Of a DNA stretch of 60,553 nucleotides, positions 37,051-45,855 are shown piece after piece (positions within the stretch are counted from its first letter, which is position 1; each line of letters starts with the position of its first letter). The notes beneath the pieces are model-generated. The model worked only from the letters and a program-made list of their open reading frames with translations. It was not told where the DNA came from and ran no database searches. The DNA is from Akkermansiaceae bacterium. GTDB taxonomy: Bacteria; Verrucomicrobiota; Verrucomicrobiia; Verrucomicrobiales; Akkermansiaceae. The stretch covers positions 1 to 60,553 of the forward strand of contig CAISTY010000062.1 of NCBI GenBank assembly GCA_903888515.1. The letters run 5' to 3'. A program made the translations under genes and the position numbers.

Positions 37051-38331
37051 ATGATCACGAAATCCACACGACGAGACTTTTTGAAAACCACGGCACTGGC
37101 CTTGGGAATGCCGACAATTATTCCAGCGTCCGCCCTGGGGAAAGACGGCGCGGTGGCCCCCAGCAACCGCATCGTGGTCGGCGGCATCGGCATCGGTCCG
37201 CGCGGACGCGAGGATCTCAACGCGTTTCTCAAGCAACCCGACGTGCAATTCGTGGCGATTGCCGACGTGCAGGCGGATCGGCGCGAGACGGTACGCCGGA
37301 TGGCTAACAAGCAATACGGCAACGAAGACTGTACCAAAACCCGGGACATGTACGAAGTCCTCGGCCGCGCCGATATCGACGCGGTTCTCATCGCCACCGG
37401 CGATCACTGGCACGCGCTGGGCATCATCCTCGCGGCCAAGGCGGGCAAGGATATCTATTGCGAGAAACCCTGTAGCATGACGGTCCGCGAGAGCCAGGAA
37501 CTGGCCGATGCCGTAAATCGCTACGGCAGGGTTTTCCAGGCCGGCACCCAGCGCCGCAACGTCGATAATTTCCGCTTCGCGGCGGAACTGGCACGCAGTG
37601 GACGCCTGGGCAAAATCCACACCGTCCATGCCTCGATCCTGCGCCTTGAAGAAAGCCATGCGTGGCTGCCCGCCGAACCCGAACCCGATATCGATGTGGT
37701 CGATTGGGACCGCTGGCTGGGCCCGGCCCCGTGGCGGCCCTATAACAAGCGCTACGTGCAGGGGCGCTGGCGCGGCTACTATGATTTTCATGGCGGAGCG
37801 GCCTTGCCCGAATGGGGAGCACACACCGTCGATATCTGCCAGTGGGCGGCCAGCGCGGACGACACCACGCCGGTCGAATACGAAGCCGATGGGGAAACCA
37901 TCCACGCCCGTTACGCCAGTGGCGTGAAACTCGTCATGCGCCTCGCAGGATTCAGGGGTGAGGGCAATTGGGTCGTCCCGGGAACCTGCCCGGTGCGCTT
38001 CGAAGGCGACGAGGGCTGGATCGAAGCCGCCGACTCCGGCAAAATCGCAGTCTCGTCACCCACTCTCCTAACAAGTAGTCCGCCCAAGGAGATGGCGGGA
38101 ACCGACCCGACCCAGCACATCCGCAATTTCCTCGACTGCGTCAAGTCGCGTGCGAAACCGGCGGCCAATGCCGACGTAACGCGCCGCGGCCACATCGTCT
38201 CGCATGCCGCCGCGATCGGTTGGAGACTCGGCCGCAAGGTGCGATTCGACCCGGTCACCGAGACGTTTGTGAACGACGCTGAAGCCAACCGTATGTGCAG
38301 CCGCGCCCGCCGCGCACCGTGGCACGCCTGA
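37051..38331 (+). CDS. Gfo/Idh/MocA oxidoreductase with Tat leader
   Basis: Protein of 426 residues. The leader TRRDFLKTTALALGMPTII is a classic twin-arginine signal (RRDFLK). The Rossmann loop is GIGIGPRGRED and the EKP motif is intact in DIYCEKPCSMTV. The C-terminal part has HGGAALPEWGAHTVDICQWA, common in the PVC group of this family. It acts on a sugar or inositol-like substrate, probably after export in folded form with its cofactor. ATG 37051 opens the Tat leader; the frame is open further upstream into the sugar-porter gene and is discounted. Confidence 0.85.
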   Translation: MITKSTRRDFLKTTALALGMPTIIPASALGKDGAVAPSNRIVVGGIGIGPRGREDLNAFLKQPDVQFVAIADVQADRRETVRRMANKQYGNEDCTKTRDMYEVLGRADIDAVLIATGDHWHALGIILAAKAGKDIYCEKPCSMTVRESQELADAVNRYGRVFQAGTQRRNVDNFRFAAELARSGRLGKIHTVHASILRLEESHAWLPAEPEPDIDVVDWDRWLGPAPWRPYNKRYVQGRWRGYYDFHGGAALPEWGAHTVDICQWAASADDTTPVEYEADGETIHARYASGVKLVMRLAGFRGEGNWVVPGTCPVRFEGDEGWIEAADSGKIAVSSPTLLTSSPPKEMAGTDPTQHIRNFLDCVKSRAKPAANADVTRRGHIVSHAAAIGWRLGRKVRFDPVTETFVNDAEANRMCSRARRAPWHA

Positions 38332-38354
38332 ACCCGTATCCAGCAATTTGTTAT

Positions 38355-39032
38355 ATGATCACCATCCGTTCCTTCATTCCCGCCCTGCTGGTTCTGTCGT
38401 TGGCCGATGCCGCGCCAGTGCCGGAAACCACCGAAGCATCAGCCATGGCCGTGCTCGCATCCGAAGCCGACGTGCATGAGAAAGCCCGTGCCTGTCAGCT
38501 ACTCGCCGATGTGGGAGGCCCCGCCGCAGTGCCGGCCCTCGCTGCTTTGTTAGACAAACAACCTCTCGCAGACTACGCCCGCAGCGGTCTGGAAACGATC
38601 AAGGATCCCGCTGCCGGAGAGGCCCTGCGCAAAGCCCTGCAGCGGCTCGACGGCCGCCTGCTGGCCGGAGTGGTGAACTCGCTCGGTGTGCGGCGCGACA
38701 CCGCTGCGATACCCGACCTCCAAAAGCTGGTACTCGATCCCAAACGCGGCGTGGCATCTGAAACGCTGGCGTCCCTCGGCATGATCGGTACCGCCGAGGC
38801 CGCTCAAACCCTCCGCACGGTGCTCACCACCGGCCCTGCCGACTTACGCATCCCGGCCGCCCATGCCGCGCTCACTGCCGCCGCGCAACTCGCCAAGGAC
38901 GGCAAACCCGACGCCGCACGCGCTTTGTTAGGTGATATCGTACGCGTCCTGCCGCCAGGCCTTCTCCCCACCGCTGCGCAGCGCCAAGCCGCCGCCATCG
39001 GCTCTACCCCCGCACCTGCTGTGCCGAAGTGA
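38355..39032 (+). CDS. Exported HEAT-repeat protein
   Basis: Protein of 225 residues with a signal peptide (IRSFIPALLVLSLADA) and HEAT/PBS-lyase-type repeats (ARACQLLADVGGPAAVPALA, DYARSGLETIKDPAAGEALR, ASETLASLGMIGTAEAAQTL). HEAT proteins of this kind accompany carbohydrate genes in Verrucomicrobia and Planctomycetes, where they may scaffold enzymes. It follows the oxidoreductase by 23 bases in the same operon. Confidence 0.75.
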   Translation: MITIRSFIPALLVLSLADAAPVPETTEASAMAVLASEADVHEKARACQLLADVGGPAAVPALAALLDKQPLADYARSGLETIKDPAAGEALRKALQRLDGRLLAGVVNSLGVRRDTAAIPDLQKLVLDPKRGVASETLASLGMIGTAEAAQTLRTVLTTGPADLRIPAAHAALTAAAQLAKDGKPDAARALLGDIVRVLPPGLLPTAAQRQAAAIGSTPAPAVPK

Positions 39033-39321
39033 GGAGCAAGTGAGGAGCAGCGATGGCGGCCAGCGGTGGTTTGCCACACGGGGAACTCCGGTTCCTCCCC
39101 AAATCAACAATCCTCAATCGTCAATCAATGCAAAGGAGCGCGATATTCCAAGAAAGCCAGTCCTTCGCAACGACATTGGGTTTTCAATGACTCCCCCCAA
39201 AGAAATACCTTTGGAGTGCTAAGTAAAGGTATTGGGCATCCTGCCCGCCGCCTCCTGCCTGCTCGGTTCCTGCACTGACTAAGTCACCAGTATTGGGCAT
39301 TCTGCCCGCCGCCATTCTTCC
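39033..39321. other. Convergent gap with heptamer and direct repeats
   Basis: No gene. It has a short CAATCCT/CAATCGT heptamer tract (39102-39126) and a direct repeat GTATTGGGCAT(C/T)CTGCCCG CCGCC at about 39229 and 39291. The second copy lies just beyond the end of secDF and might help stop transcription. Confidence 0.5.
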
Positions 39322-41760
39322 TCAGGGTGCTGCCGAAATGGACTCGGCCTTGGCAGTGGTGGCGAGCACTTCCTCACGGATGCTTCCTCCCTTGCGGTTG
39401 CTCCACCACAAGACCACGGGCGAAGCGATGAAGATCGAGGAGAAGGTGCCGACAATGATCCCGATGAAGATGATCACGCCGAAATCGCGCAGGGCTGAGC
39501 CGCCGAGGATGCCGAGGATGGCGACGCTGACCAGCGTCGCGCTGGAAGTGAGCAACGTGCGCGACAGCGTGGCGTTGATCGCTTCATTCATGATTTTTTC
39601 AACCGATTCCGTCCGAATCAACAACATTTCCCGGACACGGTCGAAGACCACGATCGTGTCGCTGATCGAGTAACCGGCGATGGTGAGCACCGCGCCGACG
39701 TGAATGAGGGAAAGTTCGCCACCCATCAGCACCACCATGCCGACACAGATGATGACATCGTGGAAAATCGCGACAAAGCCACCCAAGGCGAAGGAGAACT
39801 CGAAGCGGAACGTCATGTAGATCATGATCCCGACAAATCCCAACGCGATGGCGATGAGCGATTGGGTGAGGAACGAGCCGCCGATGAGCGCCGAGACTTC
39901 CTCCTCGCTGGCATCAATGACATAATCGCTGGAATCGGCTTTCTTCTGGCCGAGCGCGGGGATGGATTCGCGCAGTTGGGTGATGATGATTTGTGCGTCC
40001 TTGGAGGCGCAGCGCACGGTCAGCAGGGTGCCGGTCGTCGGGTTGCTTTCCTGCTGGGGATAGGCCGCTTTGGTGAGTTTCGTTTTGATTGCATCCAAGG
40101 ACTTTTCCACCTCGGCTTGGGGGATTTTAGTGTCTTTGCCCAGTTGGAACATGATGCGGGTGCCGCCGGTGAAATCGATGCCCAGCGCGCGTTCTCCGCG
40201 GATGGCGAAGGCACCGATGGAGATCACAATGGTGGCCAGCGCCAAGCCGATGGCGATCCGCCGCTTGCCAAGGAAATCATAGTTGGCGGAGCGGATCAGA
40301 TTCAGGAAGGTGAGTTGCTTGAACAGCTTGAAATCCATGCCCCAGCGGAAAATCACCCGGGTGCAAAGGATCGCCGAGAACAACGAGGCCGTAACCCCGA
40401 TGGTCAGCGTGACGGCAAAACCTTTGATGGTGCCACTGCCCAGCCAGAACAGGATGACCGCAGTAATGAGCGAGGTGATGTGCGAGTCGAAAATCGCGGA
40501 AAAGGCCCGGTCATAAGAGGCCTCGATGGCGTTTTTGAGGGATTTTCCGCTCTGGATCTCCTCGCGCAGGCGTTCGTAGATCAGCACGTTCGCATCCACC
40601 GCCATGCCGATGGTCAGCACCATGCCGGCGATACCCGGCAGGGTAAAGGTGAAGCCGAACATGGCCATCACGCCGAATAGAATGATCGTGTTGACGATCA
40701 AGCCGATGATGGCAATAAAGCCCGACACCCGATAGTAAATGAGTACAAACAGGAAGGTCGTGACGAGGGCCAGCACCCCCGCAACCAGCCCTTGCTGCAC
40801 AACCGCGGATCCGAGCGTGGGGGAAACCGAGCGGAATTCACCCACGATCAGGGCGTTTTCCAACGGGTTCATCAGCGAGTTCGACAGGCTCTGGACCTCG
40901 CCCGGTTCGCGCAGACCTTCAATGATGAATTGTTTGCCTAACGGAACTTGTTTGACCACCGGCGCGCTGATCACTTCGCCGTCTAACACGATGGCGATGC
41001 GGTCCTTGCCGGGCTGCATGTTCTTGGTCAACGCAATCATCTTGTCGGTGCCGGCATTGTTGAGAATGATGGACACTGCATCCGCCTGCTGTGGCGACGG
41101 AGTGGCCAGGGCGATGTCCGATCCACCGAGCGCGGCGCGGCGGTTGAGCAGGATCGGGTACAGGATTTCCTTGCCGTCCCCATCCTTGCTCTTGTGCATG
41201 AACGCCCGATAGCCGGGAATGATCTCAGTGCCTGCCATAACCCGGGCGGCCAGACTCTGGCCGTCCGATCCGGGTTCTTCGTTGCGCGGACTGACTTCGC
41301 GCAGTTCGAGTTTGGCCACTTTTTCCAGCGTGGCCCGGATGCGGGCGGATTCTTCCGGTTCAACGCCAGGCATTTGCAGCAAAATGCCATTGTTTCCTTG
41401 CCGGGCAATGATCGGCTCGGCCGTGCCCATGGCATTCAGGCGTTTCTCAATGACCATGATGGCCTGGTCCACTTGCGACGGCGTGATCGGCATCGCGTTG
41501 CCATTGGCATCGACCCGCGGCTGGATGGTCAGCGAAAACGACGATCCGCCCAAAATGTCAATGCCCCCCTTGAGGCGCTCCTTGGGCGGCCAGATCGCCA
41601 GCAAACACAGCACGCAAATGCCGATAGTCATACCGGTGCCGACATTGCGTTTCCGCTTCTCCACCTCGGTGGCGAAATACCAGAAAAACATGATCAACAG
41701 GGTGAGGCCGAGACCGAAAATGATCAGCGGATCTTCTATGAATGCAATGGCGAGAAACAT
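39322..41760 (-). CDS. secDF: Protein translocase subunit SecDF (fused)
   Basis: Fused SecD and SecF of 812 residues with 12 membrane helices. SecD-type motifs: RLKGGIDILGGSSFSLTIQP near residue 65 and GMAVDANVLIYERLREE in the membrane part. SecF-type motifs: GERALGIDFTGGTRIMFQL, and TIAGYSISDTIVVFDRVRE with the conserved Asp region. It uses the proton gradient to pull exported proteins through SecYEG. It is followed upstream by yajC and tgt, a common arrangement. Length is normal for the fused form. Confidence 0.93.
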   Translation of the reverse strand: MFLAIAFIEDPLIIFGLGLTLLIMFFWYFATEVEKRKRNVGTGMTIGICVLCLLAIWPPKERLKGGIDILGGSSFSLTIQPRVDANGNAMPITPSQVDQAIMVIEKRLNAMGTAEPIIARQGNNGILLQMPGVEPEESARIRATLEKVAKLELREVSPRNEEPGSDGQSLAARVMAGTEIIPGYRAFMHKSKDGDGKEILYPILLNRRAALGGSDIALATPSPQQADAVSIILNNAGTDKMIALTKNMQPGKDRIAIVLDGEVISAPVVKQVPLGKQFIIEGLREPGEVQSLSNSLMNPLENALIVGEFRSVSPTLGSAVVQQGLVAGVLALVTTFLFVLIYYRVSGFIAIIGLIVNTIILFGVMAMFGFTFTLPGIAGMVLTIGMAVDANVLIYERLREEIQSGKSLKNAIEASYDRAFSAIFDSHITSLITAVILFWLGSGTIKGFAVTLTIGVTASLFSAILCTRVIFRWGMDFKLFKQLTFLNLIRSANYDFLGKRRIAIGLALATIVISIGAFAIRGERALGIDFTGGTRIMFQLGKDTKIPQAEVEKSLDAIKTKLTKAAYPQQESNPTTGTLLTVRCASKDAQIIITQLRESIPALGQKKADSSDYVIDASEEEVSALIGGSFLTQSLIAIALGFVGIMIYMTFRFEFSFALGGFVAIFHDVIICVGMVVLMGGELSLIHVGAVLTIAGYSISDTIVVFDRVREMLLIRTESVEKIMNEAINATLSRTLLTSSATLVSVAILGILGGSALRDFGVIIFIGIIVGTFSSIFIASPVVLWWSNRKGGSIREEVLATTAKAESISAAP

Positions 41761-41817
41761 GGCGGAAACGGGGGTGGCAGGTTCCGGATATTGGGTGGAA
41801 ATCAGGACTGGGTTGGA

Positions 41818-42156
41818 TTATTTGACGACAATTTCTTTCTTGTGAACAATGGCGACGGCGGGTTTGTCGAATTCCAACATCGTGCCTTCGGCGACTTTGA
41901 CAACCACGGTGTGCTCTTTCACATTGTGCACGATGCCGTGAATGCCGGATGTGGTGACCACCTTGTCACCGGCTTGCATGGCGGCGATGCGCGCCGCTTG
42001 TTCCTTGCGCTGGCGCTGCTGCGGACGAATCAGCAGAAAGTAAAACATCACGACCATCAAACCCATCATGATGAGCGGATTGCCGAGTAAACTTCCCGCA
42101 GGTGGCGGGGTTTCTGCGAGAAAAACAGGAGCGGTAAGCAGGTGCATTGAGGTCAT
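41818..42156 (-). CDS. yajC: Preprotein translocase subunit YajC
   Basis: Protein of 112 residues with one N-terminal helix (LIMMGLMVVMFYFLLI) followed by the family motif RPQQRQRKE and a small beta domain (GDKVVTTSGIHGIVHNVKEH). It is the partner of SecDF in the inner membrane. Its ATG overlaps the stop of tgt (ATGA), and secDF follows 57 bases later. Confidence 0.93.
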   Translation of the reverse strand: MTSMHLLTAPVFLAETPPPAGSLLGNPLIMMGLMVVMFYFLLIRPQQRQRKEQAARIAAMQAGDKVVTTSGIHGIVHNVKEHTVVVKVAEGTMLEFDKPAVAIVHKKEIVVK

Positions 42157-43283
42157 GGGAATGGAGGTCGGGTGTAGCGCCGGATGAAGGAATCCTTGTA
42201 GTCGGAGAAGGTCCCCGCGACAATCGCTTCCCGCGCCCCGGCGACGAGGCGCAGGAAGAAATGCAGATTATGGAAGGAAAGCAACCGTAAAGCGAGGATT
42301 TCACCTGCCCGGAACAAATGGCGGAGGTAGGCGCGGGAAAATCCCGCAACGTGCGGGTGGGCTGATTCGCACAGCGGGCGGGGGTCATTGGCGTGTGCCA
42401 GGTTCTTGATGTGCAGGGGACCGTCGAGCGTGAACGCCACCCCGTGACGCGCCAACCGGGTCGGCATCACGCAGTCAAACAGGTCCACACCGCGGGCGAT
42501 CATTTCCAGCAACTGCGGCGGTGTGCCCAGCCCCATCGCGTAACGCGGCTTGTCGTGCGGAAGAAACGGCACCGCGTTTTCAATGGCCCGGAACATCTCG
42601 GACTCGGGCTCCCCCACCGAAACACCGCCGATGGCGTAACCGTCAAAATCCAGATCCACCAGCGCACGCGCCGATTGCTCGCGCAAATCCGCATAGACCG
42701 AACCCTGCACAATGCCGAAATGAAACTGCCGGCCCGCACCACAGCGCGGATCATGGGCGCTGATCCAATCCTTGCAGCGCCGCGCCCAGCGGGTCGTTAA
42801 AGCCAGCGACGCGGCGGCGTAGGCTTCCGTGCTCGGATAGGGCGGGCACTCGTCGAAAAGCATGGCAATGTCCGCACCCAGCGCGGCCTGGATTTCCATG
42901 CTCAACTCGGGTGTGAGCAGCATCTTCGATCCGTCGAGATGGTTTTGAAAATGCACGCCCTCCTCGCGGATCTTGCGGAGCTTGCCCAAGGACCACACCT
43001 GAAAACCGCCGGAGTCTGTGAGGAGCGGTTTCCGCCAACTGCTGAACCGGTGCAGGCCGCCCATTTCCCGGATCAATGCATGACCCGGGCGCAGCCAAAG
43101 ATGATAGGTGTTGCCGAGGATGATTTGTGCTCCGAGCTCTTCCAGTTCCGCCGGATGCAGGGTTTTCACTGATCCCTGGGTGCCCACAGGCATGAATACC
43201 GGCGTCTCCACCATGCCGTGTGGCAGCACCATGCATCCGGCACGTGCGGAACTCATGGAATCGGTGGCGTCTAGGGAAAACAT
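42153..43283 (-). CDS. tgt: Queuine tRNA-ribosyltransferase, atypical zinc site
   Basis: TIM-barrel enzyme of 376 residues that exchanges guanine-34 of certain tRNAs for the queuosine precursor. Catalytic motifs are present: LLTDSGGFQVWSL (Asp acid/base), GGVSVGEPESEM and VDLFDCVMPTRLARHG (Asp nucleophile). The usual zinc signature CxCxxC before SRAYL is not intact: the sequence is PLCESAHPHVAGFSRAYLRH. Aligned from SRAYL, the three Cys positions are Ser, His and Val; one Cys and two His lie nearby. The zinc site may be rebuilt or lost. ATG 43283 gives a normal N-terminus. It heads the tgt-yajC-secDF operon. Confidence 0.88.
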   Translation of the reverse strand: MFSLDATDSMSSARAGCMVLPHGMVETPVFMPVGTQGSVKTLHPAELEELGAQIILGNTYHLWLRPGHALIREMGGLHRFSSWRKPLLTDSGGFQVWSLGKLRKIREEGVHFQNHLDGSKMLLTPELSMEIQAALGADIAMLFDECPPYPSTEAYAAASLALTTRWARRCKDWISAHDPRCGAGRQFHFGIVQGSVYADLREQSARALVDLDFDGYAIGGVSVGEPESEMFRAIENAVPFLPHDKPRYAMGLGTPPQLLEMIARGVDLFDCVMPTRLARHGVAFTLDGPLHIKNLAHANDPRPLCESAHPHVAGFSRAYLRHLFRAGEILALRLLSFHNLHFFLRLVAGAREAIVAGTFSDYKDSFIRRYTRPPFP

Positions 43284-43444
43284 CACGGCTGAAGGCGGGG
43301 ATATAGGCGCATTACCGGCTGCGGCCAAGCCCTAACGCCCGCTGCCGCAACACTTTTTGAAGAAGCCGCGGCACCCCGACCACGACGCAAGCTGGTTTTT
43401 TGATTATTTATCTGACACACTAAAGGCAGCGTGGGAAAGGCAGC

Positions 43445-45787
43445 GTGGGGCACAGTTCGCGCTTCATTTCGCAGTCAAATGTGGCATCTTGTGGTCTCTT
43501 GAAACTGCGCGTTCCCAATCGCCGAGTCCTTATCCGCTACGGTGTCGCCACCGCCATCGCGGTGCTCGCCTGGCACATCGCGCCGTTTTGCGTGTCTCCG
43601 CCGATCGGGCTATTGCAAAACCCGGATGCCTCGCCAGTCGTGATGGACCGCCATGGGACTCCGATTTCGCATCTGGCCTTGCCGGACGCGTCCCGCTCCA
43701 CGCCGGTTTCACCGGACAAGCTGCCGCCGGATCTGATTGCCTGCACCCTGGCCGCCGAGGACAAGCGTTATTACGACCACAACGGGGTTGATTGGTTAGC
43801 CACGGTGCGTGCGGCACGCGATCTGATCACGCACATGCGGATTGTTTCCGGGGCCTCGACCATCACCCAACAACTGGTCAAAATCTCTTCGCCGCCCGCG
43901 CCCCGCACACCGATCAGGAAAATCCATGAGGCGCTCGCCGCCCGGCGCCTCGAAATGATGTGGTCCAAACCCCGCATCCTCACCGCCTATCTCAACCGCA
44001 TCGATTATGGCAATCTGCGCATCGGTGCCGCCGAGGCCGCGCGCTTCTATTTCCAAAAACCGCTGGCCGATCTTTCGCTCGCCGAGTGCGCCCTGCTCGC
44101 CGCCATCCCGCAAGCCCCGTCGCGCCTCAATCCCCTGCGTCACCCGGAACGCGCCATCGCACGCCGCAACCTCGTGCTTAGGCGTCTCTCTTCTAACGGA
44201 ACAGCCGACTCCACCCGCATCGCCACCGCGCTCATCGAAGCGCTCGACCTCCGCCCGCTCGCGGAATCCCGATCCGCCCCGTGGCTTGCCGCGCTCATCT
44301 CTCCGTTAGAAAAAATCCGGATCGTTCCGCAAGCGGTCATCCAAACCACCCTCGATCTTCCGCTTCAGCGTGCAATCGAAGCCATCGTCCATGAGGAAAC
44401 CTCGAAGTTGAAGGACGCCAATCTCCGCCACGCCGCAGTGGTGGTGATCCACAATTCCAGCGGGGAGATTTTAGCCCTCGTTGCCTCGGCCGCGTGGCGC
44501 GATCCGCGTGGCGGCCAACTCAACGGCACCCTCGTTCCGCGTTCGCCGGGATCCACTCTCAAACCGTTCACCTATTTGTTGGCAATGGAGCGCATCCACC
44601 GCACGCCCGCGTCCATTCTCGCAGATATCCCCAGCCCGTTCCGCACTCCGCAAGGTCTGGACCTGCCGGAAAACTACGATCATGCCTACCGCGGGCCCGT
44701 TACCCTGCGCAGCGCGCTGGCCTGCTCGCTCAATGTTCCCGCGATGCGCGAACTCGACGCTCTCGGCGGACCCGCTCCGCTCTATCACCTGCTCACCTCG
44801 CTCGGTTTCAGCACCCTCGGCACCGACTCCTCGGTCGCCGGACTCGGTCTCACCATCGGCAATGCCCCCGTCCGCCTGTTAGAGCTCGCCAATGCCTACG
44901 CCACGCTTGCCCGTGGCGGTCGTCACATTGCGCCCGTCCTCTTTCCGGATCCATCCGCTTCCCCTGCGGAATCCCGCCTGCCGTTTTCCGCCGGCTCGTT
45001 TTTCCTCATCGCCGACATTCTATCAGACCAGGCGGCCCGCGCCCCGTCCTTCCCGCCCGGCGGCCCGCTCGACCTGCCATTCCGTTGTGCGGTCAAAACC
45101 GGCACCTCGTCGGATTTCCGCGACAACTGGTGCCTCGGATTCACCCCGGAATTCACCGTCGGCGTATGGGCTGGAAATTTCGAGAACCAACCGATGAAAG
45201 GCATTTCGGGAGTCTCGGGTGCGGGACCGATCTTCCACCGCACCATGCTGCGCCTCCACCGCGACCACGCGCCCGCATGGTTCGCGCGACCTAACGGATT
45301 GATAGATATCCATATCGATACGCGCATCGGCAAGCTTGTTCCATCCGACCCGCGAAACCCGCATGTGCGGCCGGATTTGGTACCGGCCGGCCAGATACCG
45401 CCCGTTGCCACGACGGCCGATTACGATTCCACCGGCAAGGTTCTGTTGGATCCCAGCTATGCCGGGTGGTTTGGCAGCCGCTACAACCAGCGCCGCAACG
45501 AAGTGGCCTTGGATCCCGCGCCCGCCCTCATGGTGCCGCTCAAAATCATCACTCCGGCGGATGGTGTCACACTTCTGCTAGACCCGGAAATCCCCTCCGG
45601 CTCCGGCAAACTCCGGCCAGTCACCAATCTGCCCGGCACTGCACGCTGGTCTTCCCCGACCTTGCGCATTGATCCCGCCACCCCCGAACCCGTCATCCAC
45701 CTCGCGCCCGGCACCCACACCCTGACCGCCACCGATCCGCGCACCGGCACCTCACAGAACATCACCCTCCATGTGAAGGCGATGTGA
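43445..45787 (+). CDS. pbpC: Penicillin-binding protein 1C
   Basis: Bifunctional peptidoglycan synthase of 780 residues anchored by one helix (VATAIAVLAWHIAPF). The glycosyltransferase-51 domain shows AAEDKRYYDHNGVDW and SGASTITQQLVK. The transpeptidase domain has RSPGSTLKPF (SxxK), SLN in ACSLNVPAM, and KTGTSSDFRD. The end (from about residue 700) fits the PbpC C-terminal domain. The start is uncertain: GTG 43445 and TTG 43499 are both in frame; the latter puts the helix nearer the N-terminus. It is followed by an exported protein gene and a CreD-like gene on the same strand. Confidence 0.88.
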   Translation: MGHSSRFISQSNVASCGLLKLRVPNRRVLIRYGVATAIAVLAWHIAPFCVSPPIGLLQNPDASPVVMDRHGTPISHLALPDASRSTPVSPDKLPPDLIACTLAAEDKRYYDHNGVDWLATVRAARDLITHMRIVSGASTITQQLVKISSPPAPRTPIRKIHEALAARRLEMMWSKPRILTAYLNRIDYGNLRIGAAEAARFYFQKPLADLSLAECALLAAIPQAPSRLNPLRHPERAIARRNLVLRRLSSNGTADSTRIATALIEALDLRPLAESRSAPWLAALISPLEKIRIVPQAVIQTTLDLPLQRAIEAIVHEETSKLKDANLRHAAVVVIHNSSGEILALVASAAWRDPRGGQLNGTLVPRSPGSTLKPFTYLLAMERIHRTPASILADIPSPFRTPQGLDLPENYDHAYRGPVTLRSALACSLNVPAMRELDALGGPAPLYHLLTSLGFSTLGTDSSVAGLGLTIGNAPVRLLELANAYATLARGGRHIAPVLFPDPSASPAESRLPFSAGSFFLIADILSDQAARAPSFPPGGPLDLPFRCAVKTGTSSDFRDNWCLGFTPEFTVGVWAGNFENQPMKGISGVSGAGPIFHRTMLRLHRDHAPAWFARPNGLIDIHIDTRIGKLVPSDPRNPHVRPDLVPAGQIPPVATTADYDSTGKVLLDPSYAGWFGSRYNQRRNEVALDPAPALMVPLKIITPADGVTLLLDPEIPSGSGKLRPVTNLPGTARWSSPTLRIDPATPEPVIHLAPGTHTLTATDPRTGTSQNITLHVKAM

Positions 45788-45855
45788 TGCCGTATTCCTC
45801 CATATTTCACGCGGACTTCATCAGCAGTTCACGGACATGACGGCTCACTGCGCGC

